A stretch of DNA of 64,000 nucleotides from Loxodes magnus (lineage: Eukaryota; Ciliophora; Karyorelictea; Loxodida; Loxodidae): assembly GCA_946699065.1 (NCBI GenBank), contig CAMPDV010000389.1, forward strand, positions 186,001-250,000, written 5' to 3'. Below the pieces are notes generated by a model. It was given only the letters and a program-made list of their open reading frames with translations. It did not search any database and was not told the DNA's origin. Of the stretch, positions 58,190 through 64,000 are shown one piece after another. The position numbers and the translations under genes are program-made. The stretch's first letter is position 1. Each line of letters begins with the position of its first letter.

Positions 58190-58720
58190 AAAGTTCTTTA
58201 GAGTAAAAATATAAGGTAGTAAGGGAAACTAGCTTACTACTAAGAAAGGTTCTATGAAACTATTGAGAATTTGAGCATAGTTAAAGAAATGAAACCTATC
58301 TCTTTAATTTATATCTTAAAAGGAACTGCTTCTAAAAATATGAATCATATGATTCAGAATTTAAATGTTTAAAACTGTTCTTTGAATTAAACCTAATAAT
58401 ATAGTATATTTTAAAAGAAGAGACCTAGATGAATCTTGAAAGGCAGATACTGAATCTTATTTAATTTTAGTACATACAAGCAAAGAACATGGTCTAAGTA
58501 TCTCTGGACAAATACGAAATATTAATTGAGATGTATAATAGTGTCATTAAACTGTATCCTAGATATACAGAAATTAATTAAGTTAAAATATATCTTTTAA
58601 AACTGAGGTTGAATAGAGAAGCATATGAATGCTTCAGATAAATGTGAGAGTTATTAGTAGTTAAGGAATAGAATTTTGGGTTTTTGGGTAATAAGATCTG
58701 AAAGCGCAAAGTTAGTTATT
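58190..58720 (+). pseudogene. TPR-gene remnant, second copy
   Basis: R-Q-Q-G-K-L-A-Y-Y-Q-E-R-F-Y-E-T-I-E near 58220, then a shifted frame with Y-E-S-Y-D-S-E-F-K-C-L. Another TPR (V-I-K-L-Y-P-R-Y-T-E-I) appears near 58545. Homologous to 34371-34800; frames are broken. Confidence 0.5.
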
Positions 58721-59097
58721 CGCTATTGACTTGAATAATATTGGATAATTTTAGCTTAAAAGATTCCGAATTATACGTTTGTAGTGGTAAAAGCAATATG
58801 AAGCAAGGAAGAAGATACAAAGAAATAATAACTTATATCCTATAACTACCACTAATTGAGCCATAAGTTGCTAGGCTTGCAAAAAAAAAATCAATTAAGT
58901 AGAGAGTTAAGGTATCAAGCTTATATATAAAGAAAGTCTTAGAATAATTGAAGTAAATAAAGGCTTGCCTCATTTTATATCTAAGAAGAGAAACTATCTT
59001 GAGTTTAAAGAAAAATTTAGGATTAAAATATAATATTAACATCATAAAGTGAAAAAGGTTAGCGTATTTAAGTTGGCCTGACAATATTATAAATAAG

Positions 59098-59169
59098 GCG
59101 CTATTAGTCTAGTGGTTAGGATAACTGCCTTCCAAGCAGTTGACCCGGGTTCGAGTCCCGGATAGCGCA
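59098..59169 (+). tRNA. tRNA-Gly (anticodon UCC)
   Basis: Complete 72-nt cloverleaf: acceptor GCGCTAT paired with ATAGCGC, discriminator A at 59169, D-arm with GTGGTTAGGAT, anticodon stem CTGCC around loop TTCCAAG (anticodon TCC), and T-arm CCGGGTTCGAGTCCCGG. Closely resembles eukaryotic tRNA-Gly(UCC). A- and B-box promoter elements are internal. No intron; CCA not encoded. Confidence 0.97.
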
Positions 59170-59170
59170 C

Positions 59171-59174
59171 TTTT
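59171..59174 (+). terminator. RNA polymerase III T-run after tRNA-Gly
   Basis: TTTT starts two bases after the discriminator base, the usual Pol III termination signal. Confidence 0.8.
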
Positions 59175-60985
59175 AAATATTTTATGAAATCAGAAGCTTT
59201 TAGAAAAGACATTTAAGTTTTAAAAATTAGTTATGATGAAAGATTAATAAATTATACATTAAAAAAGTTTCAAAAACTGATAAAAATGCTTATATCTTTG
59301 TAATAAAAATATGAGTTCTCACAAAAAAAGCATCATAAGTAATAAAAAATAGTTATATAGTCTAGTGAATATTTTTAATAAAAGCTCTTATGATGTAATG
59401 CACCTTAACTCTAAATCCAATGATTTTAGTTTAAGTATTTTGATATTATCTTTTTCTACTAATACATTTCATTTTTTATTTCTCGTTTTTTTAATTTGTC
59501 TTAGAACTTTTGATGGCTATATTATCTAAATAAGCTTAGCTACTATTTTAGATAATTTAAGCAAAGTAGAATAATCTATTACATCCTTTTAACCCTTTAA
59601 TTTTAAGCTGTTTTGTTATTGAAGTATTTATAGTTGCATAAGATAGATTGGCTACTGAATGATATAGTAATAAGATAAATGGGCAGCTTAAATAAGCATT
59701 TAGATGATTAGTAGCTTTCTACTTATAGCGAATAGCTAGGAATTTTCTTACTCTATTACTAAAATTTAAGTCTTATAATTTAAGTCTAGAAACCTTACAC
59801 CTATTACTTAAGCTAATTACTGTATATCCTCATTTTAGTTTAGATCGCATAATAATTTAGTAAAGGTTAAATAGACAAAACTTAGATTAGTTAGTGTATA
59901 ACTAATATAGGTATTTTAGAATGAAATAGGGAAGAGAGAATTGAGAGTTAAATAAAAGAAGATCCTCAGTTTAGTATTTATAATAGAAGTAATTTCTAGT
60001 GATATAAAAGTGCATTAAAGTCCCTAGACACATAGTAGTAATTTAGACTCTAAATTAATATATGGATAAATAAAAATATAAAAGGTACTAATAATGATTA
60101 TTGAAAGTAATATGATCTATTATATCCTTAGTATATGCAAAATGTAAGTTTGATAAAGCTTGACTAAACATTACAACTATGGATAATAAAAAAAGTTAAT
60201 AAGCCTATTAAGATAAGCTAAAAATAAGAAAAGCAAATGTTAAATAAACTTAAGGGTAGAAAGATTATAGCAAGTTATAATAATAAAGTAATTTTAGTAG
60301 TTTGAATAGTGGTTAAAGATTGAAAGAGGTATAAGAAGAATATTATATGTTATGTTGATAGTATAAAATATAGTAAAATAGTGTTAGGTAATTAGTTAGT
60401 TGATTGATATATTGATAGTAGTACGAATAATTAGTGATTTAGAATTGAATATTTAATGTGTTAATAGTTATTACTAGTCTATTGCTTAAATTATTTAGTT
60501 ATAATCTAAGATTTTGAATTGATAAATATAAAGTTATTGGAAAGTCTTGTATGATCTAAAGCAATTAAAGTTAATTAAAAATGTATTAGATATAAATTTG
60601 ATAGTACTATTTATGCTTAGCTTATGATTTGATTGCTTACATTTTATAATATAGTACTATAAGATTTTTAATGTATTGTAGCTATTAAAAGACACTATTA
60701 TATTAATGCTTTAAATCATAATCTTATTATAAGGGATAGAGTTTATATTTTAGCAATTAATGTTTTACACTAGTTGCTTCAAATACAAGTGCCTGTTATT
60801 TTTATAATAAATGGTTGATGTATCACCTATTTAAAAATTAGGCTCTATAATATTTTCTATCCTTATTGCTTTCCAATTTATGAACACTAAGATTTTAAGA
60901 TATTTTTTAGTTCTTAAAAATAGTCAGTCAGCTTTAAAATAATTTAAATAGAATATTTGTAAAATTTCCTTTAAAACTTATAAAA
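59175..60985. other. AT-rich intergenic, nothing supported
   Basis: Long AT-rich stretch. I found no convincing coding frame on either strand, no tRNA and no clear repeat. Confidence 0.4.
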
Positions 60986-60989
60986 GTAT

Positions 60990-61230
60990 AAATCAGATGG
61001 AATCAAAAAATAAAGAAACAGGAAAAACCTTTTAACTAAGTTATAGAACTTGAATCTTATAAACTTGCTTTATTCAATAAAGGAAATGACTTTAGTAGTA
61101 ACCAAAATATTGAAGCAATAAAGTTATAATTATATATAAACCATTATACTTATTTATTAGCTTATTATGCAAAGGAATATCCTAAAATCAAAATAATAAT
61201 TTAAAAGCTATTGAAAAGCACAATCTTATT
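60990..61230 (+). pseudogene. TPR remnant
   Basis: A single decayed TPR, V-I-E-L-E-S-Y-K-L-A-L-F-N-K-G-N-D-F then I-E-A-I-K-L, in AT-rich sequence. Confidence 0.45.
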
Positions 61231-61285
61231 ATATATATATTTTTTAAAACCGCCATAGTTGTTTGAAGGTGAACAACAAGGTCAT

Positions 61286-61348
61286 CTTCATCAGAGGTTG
61301 GGGAAGTTAAGTACGCATAATCGACGTTATGTCTTCCTCTGCTTTGGT
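61286..61348. repeat. GC-richer repeat, copy A
   Basis: About 63 bp starting cttcatcagaggttgggg and ending tctgctttggt. Similar to 61446-61505 with two one-base indels. The ends CAGAGG and CCTCTG can pair. Confidence 0.75.
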
Positions 61349-61445
61349 TTGGCCTCGAGACATAAGATTCTTAGACCTTCGACGTTGGCTTGACTTGGTT
61401 TCGTTTATTTTTAATACTGGAACGAAAAAGGAATAATATTGCGAG

Positions 61446-61505
61446 CTTCATCAGAGGTGGGGAATTTAAGTACCCATAATGACACATGTCGTTCTCTGCT
61501 TTGGT
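61446..61505. repeat. GC-richer repeat, copy B
   Basis: Second copy, cttcatcagaggtgggg to ctctgctttggt. The outer pairing (CAGAG/CTCTG) is preserved, and an inner GACA/TGTC hairpin replaces the ATAA/TTAT hairpin of copy A. Confidence 0.75.
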
Positions 61506-61579
61506 GATACAATGAGACACAATCCTGCCCATGTCCTTGGAGCTCTAGCAAATATTAAAGATTACGAGTATTCTAAAAT

Positions 61580-61690
61580 TATATCAGTATTGAACATTTT
61601 TATCAGTACTTAATAATTATACCAGTATTGAATAAGGTTTATCAGTATCTGATAATTTTATCAGTAACAAACATTCTTGTCAGTACGAAA
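61580..61690. repeat. degenerate short tandem repeat (tatcagtayt)
   Basis: Five to six imperfect copies of a ~20-bp unit built on tatcagtattgaa. Confidence 0.6.
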
Positions 61691-62007
61691 CATTTTTTTT
61701 AAAAAGCTGCGCACCAATGAGAGTGCTACGCGCTCTATAATCAAATTTATTTATTTATTTATTTATTAAATTTAAAGAATTATTTGTTCCAGTTTTTTTA
61801 TACTTCTTATGATGATTAATATTGTTTCTCAAGCTAAGATGATATTAATTTTTCTACTTTATCAGTGAGGTATCTATTTTTGAACATAAACTCTTTTAAT
61901 GATTTAGATAATATTTCTATTTAAGTTTGTGTCGTAAGTTTTTTTAATTCTGGATTTTCAAGTGGTTAATGTTCGTCATATCAATCATACTTCTTAATTT
62001 CACTCAT
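61642..62007 (-). CDS. small K/Q-rich hypothetical protein, 121 aa
   Basis: ATG 62005-62007 (M-S-E-I-K-K-Y-D-W, W is TGA) to TGA 61642-61644. Charged, coiled-coil-like body, then K-F-N-K-Q-I-N-K-Q-I and L-Q-S-A-Q-H. That last part aligns in the same frame with L-Q-Q-S-A-Q-Q in the ORF at 62610-63332, supporting the reading. Function unknown; the C-terminal third and stop are uncertain. Confidence 0.4.
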
Positions 62008-62609
62008 TGTAATTATTTCGCTTTGTTATTTTTAGAGAATTTTCCTGTTTAAATGTTTTGTTCAAAGTTCTGTTATTTTTTAGAAACCATTTTATAGTAT
62101 AATATAATAAGCAGAAAAATAAGGCTAAGACAAATATTTTGAGCAGATTAAATTATTGCTTTAATATCTTTTTGTATTATCAAAATATATTGAGGACTTA
62201 GAACTAAAATAATTAACAATATTTTCATAATCTCTCTATTTAAGAAAGGTAGTGAAAGCAATAAAATAATTGTAAATTACTTTTGATCATTAATACTATT
62301 CTGAAAATATACGAAAATGCTTAGCATAAAGATTTTTAAAATTCCGCAAGAATGTAACTTCATCCATTTAATATAATGAGATTTAATTAAATAAAATAAT
62401 TTTTGCTTGTCTCATCACTCTTTTTTGCTAATCATCGGTTTTAAACTCTTTGAGGCTAATTTTATATGAGGAGATTTAATAATATGTCACTTATCTTTAA
62501 AGACACTAATTTAACATTCAAATTTTAATGAGAGGGGATTTTAATAGTTAAAGTTAGCTATCATCATTAAAAACCACGATAAATAGAAATTAGAAATTTT
62601 AATATGAAA

Positions 62610-63332
62610 TCAAACTAAATAATAAAAATTATTATTATTATTATGAAAATATGAATGTTGGACGAGGTCTGGAAAACTAGTTAATAATCTAGTGTAGTGT
62701 ATAACGCTTGACGAATAATCTTGCACTAGATACCGCCAAGGGAAAGGATGAAAAAGCTCGGAAGAGACAAGTCTAACTTGTCAAGATGGTTCTCGTTTGT
62801 AGTATGAAAGTTTGACTGATGGACTATTAATGACTTAATTACTAATTCTTATTTGGATTTTATTCAAGAAGACTGGAACATTTGTTTCAAGATTCAAGAA
62901 TAATTTTTAATAATCAAATTCTCCTTTGGAGAAGGTGATGTGAATTATTAGACGGCAATAATGACAATAAGAAGTATGAGAAAATTTAGTTATATAATAT
63001 TAAATATTAATATTGAAGAGCTGCGTGTAAACAAGTTGCTAAGCGCTTTATTATAATCTTTATTTATTATTGTTTATTTAACTAAATTAATTAAATTTAA
63101 TCTAAAATTGTGAATATTTATAGTTATTCTTATCTTTTTAATGCTCTTATGATAATTTTTTTGTTTCTTTTGCGTAATATTCATGAAAATGTTTTCTCTT
63201 GGACATTCATTCATTTACTCGCTTTCTTCTTCATTTTGTTCTTGTTAATTCAAAATTCATTCTGTTTAGATTTTCTTAAAGACCTTCGATTTAAATTTGC
63301 TAGAAAGAAGAAAGGTTTTCTTATTCAGACAT
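62610..63332 (-). CDS. K/Q-rich hypothetical protein, 240 aa
   Basis: ATG 63330-63332 (M-S-E-Q-E-N-L) to TGA 62610-62612, 241 codons in one frame. The N-terminal 110 residues are coiled-coil-like (I-Q-I-E-G-L-Q-E-N-L-N-R-M), with TGA=W in T-K-W and E-W-M; the rest is less charged. It shares M-S-E and the L-Q-Q-S-A-Q region with the neighbouring ORF, so the two look like tandem paralogues. The stop may be an earlier TGA (~62,780). No family recognised. Confidence 0.38.
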
Positions 63333-64000
63333 TAGTATATCTTATAGAGCAAAATAAATTTTTATCAAGTTTCTTGTATACACTTAAATTTAAATTTTTT
63401 TAATACTTATTATATTTCTTGTGGCTTTATTGCCATTTCTTCTTGTTATTGTTTCTTTTTTTATAAGATTTAATTTATTTCTTTTAGTTTTTTTCAAATT
63501 CTATATTTTTACTCATCAAGCCTTTCACAAACTTCTTAATTATGTTCTAGCTCCTCACATAGCAAAAATTTTATTTAAATTAATGGAGAATTTTTATTCT
63601 TTAGTCTAAGTATTAAAAATAATTTTGTAAACTATACATGACACTTTGGCTTTATTAAATATAAGCTATAATTTCAGTTGTTCTGATACTACTGAATATG
63701 TTTTTCTGCGGTCTTTTGATTTGAATTTCATTAATCTGTATATTTATTGCTTATCTAAGAACCATCAGAATATCCTAAAAGCAATAGATGCTTAGAATTA
63801 ACTCGTAATTTATAGTTATTATTACTAATTTCTTTCTAGAATATTTGTTTTTTAATAGTGAATTTAATGGTCTAAAGTTAATTAGATATTGCTAGTGCTA
63901 CTGAGATATTTTTAATATAAATGTTGTCATTTTATTATTGTCTAAAAAGTAAGCAATAAAATCTATTTTGAATTTTAGTTTAATTCCACAAAGAAAATCC
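63333..64000. other. AT-rich end of window, nothing supported
   Basis: T-rich on the plus strand. Apparent plus-strand ORFs here and at 63110-63403 are likely antisense shadows or low-complexity sequence. Confidence 0.35.

Noticed and set aside
62640..62800. Structured ncRNA suggested by two hairpins (ATCTAGTG/CACTAGAT and GACAAG/CTTGTC)
   Set aside because: The stretch is also open on the minus strand as part of a longer ORF, and no known RNA family consensus is visible. Kept only as a possibility.
63110..63609. Plus-strand ORFs of 97 and 62 aa without TAA/TAG, possible foreign or mitochondrial-type membrane genes
   Set aside because: They are T-rich and hydrophobic, the mirror image of an A-rich coiled-coil frame on the minus strand that is related to the neighbouring ORF. 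An antisense shadow is the simpler reading.

Overview
The window is ciliate nuclear DNA, AT-rich, written in a code where all three standard stop codons can be sense. TAA and TAG sit at glutamine positions in every recognisable gene. TGA sits at conserved tryptophan positions (kinase Q-W-M-A-P-E, TPR G-K-W-x-E-A-I, RING K-W-L, endonuclease N-E-T-W), yet also ends the genes. That fits the karyorelictean code (NCBI table 27, as in Loxodes); a Condylostoma-type code is the alternative, but no gene here needs TAA or TAG as a stop. Standard-code ORFs therefore miss nearly everything, and the coordinates below come from reading with TAA/TAG=Q and TGA=W/stop. Several genes give an exact multiple of three from ATG to TGA. 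One gene has a 17-nt intron.

The dominant content is one expanded family: proteins made of many 34-residue TPR repeats followed by a C-terminal TKL-like protein kinase domain. Intact copies lie at 10.6-14.3 kb (+), 23.8-26.8 kb (-), 42.3-45.2 kb (-) and 53.3-55.7 kb (-). A kinase-less TPR gene is at 3.6-4.5 kb (+). Broken copies or fragments are at 5.3-8.0, 15.6-17.1, 20.2-21.3, 34.4-34.8, 37.9-39.8, 40.6-41.7, 45.3-52.7 (split by a LINE), 58.2-58.7 and 61.0-61.2 kb. The two genes at 42-45 and 53-56 kb encode kinase domains that have lost catalytic residues and are predicted pseudokinases. The cluster is built from inverted and direct duplications: a large imperfect palindrome (5.3-8.3 / 10.0-14.3 kb), a perfect 97-bp inverted repeat (21.8 / 23.6 kb) and a 1,334-bp indel-free direct repeat (42.0 / 52.9 kb).

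Region by region: 0-2.2 kb holds short ORFs, including a small single-pass membrane protein on the minus strand. 2.2-27 kb is the first TPR-kinase cluster, interleaved with a degenerate family of membrane/coiled-coil proteins. 27.8-32.3 kb is a single-copy island: a hypothetical protein, a RING/TRAF-type zinc finger/coiled-coil/MORN protein, and an Hrd1/synoviolin-like membrane RING ubiquitin ligase. 33-37.4 kb holds remnants of a second membrane-plus-TPR module and two hypothetical ORFs, one possibly Myb-like. 37.9-55.7 kb is the second TPR-kinase cluster, with a non-LTR retrotransposon (endonuclease plus reverse transcriptase) inserted in a pseudogene. 55.7-59.1 kb is a second copy of the membrane-plus-TPR module, carrying an extra inserted coiled-coil gene. 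A tRNA-Gly(UCC) lies at 59.1 kb. The rest is AT-rich, with two small related lysine/glutamine-rich ORFs on the minus strand and a pair of GC-richer repeats.

Plus-strand membrane-protein remnants lie directly upstream of plus-strand TPR or TPR-kinase copies four times, so a two-gene membrane/TPR-kinase module may be the duplicating unit. That functional link is inference.
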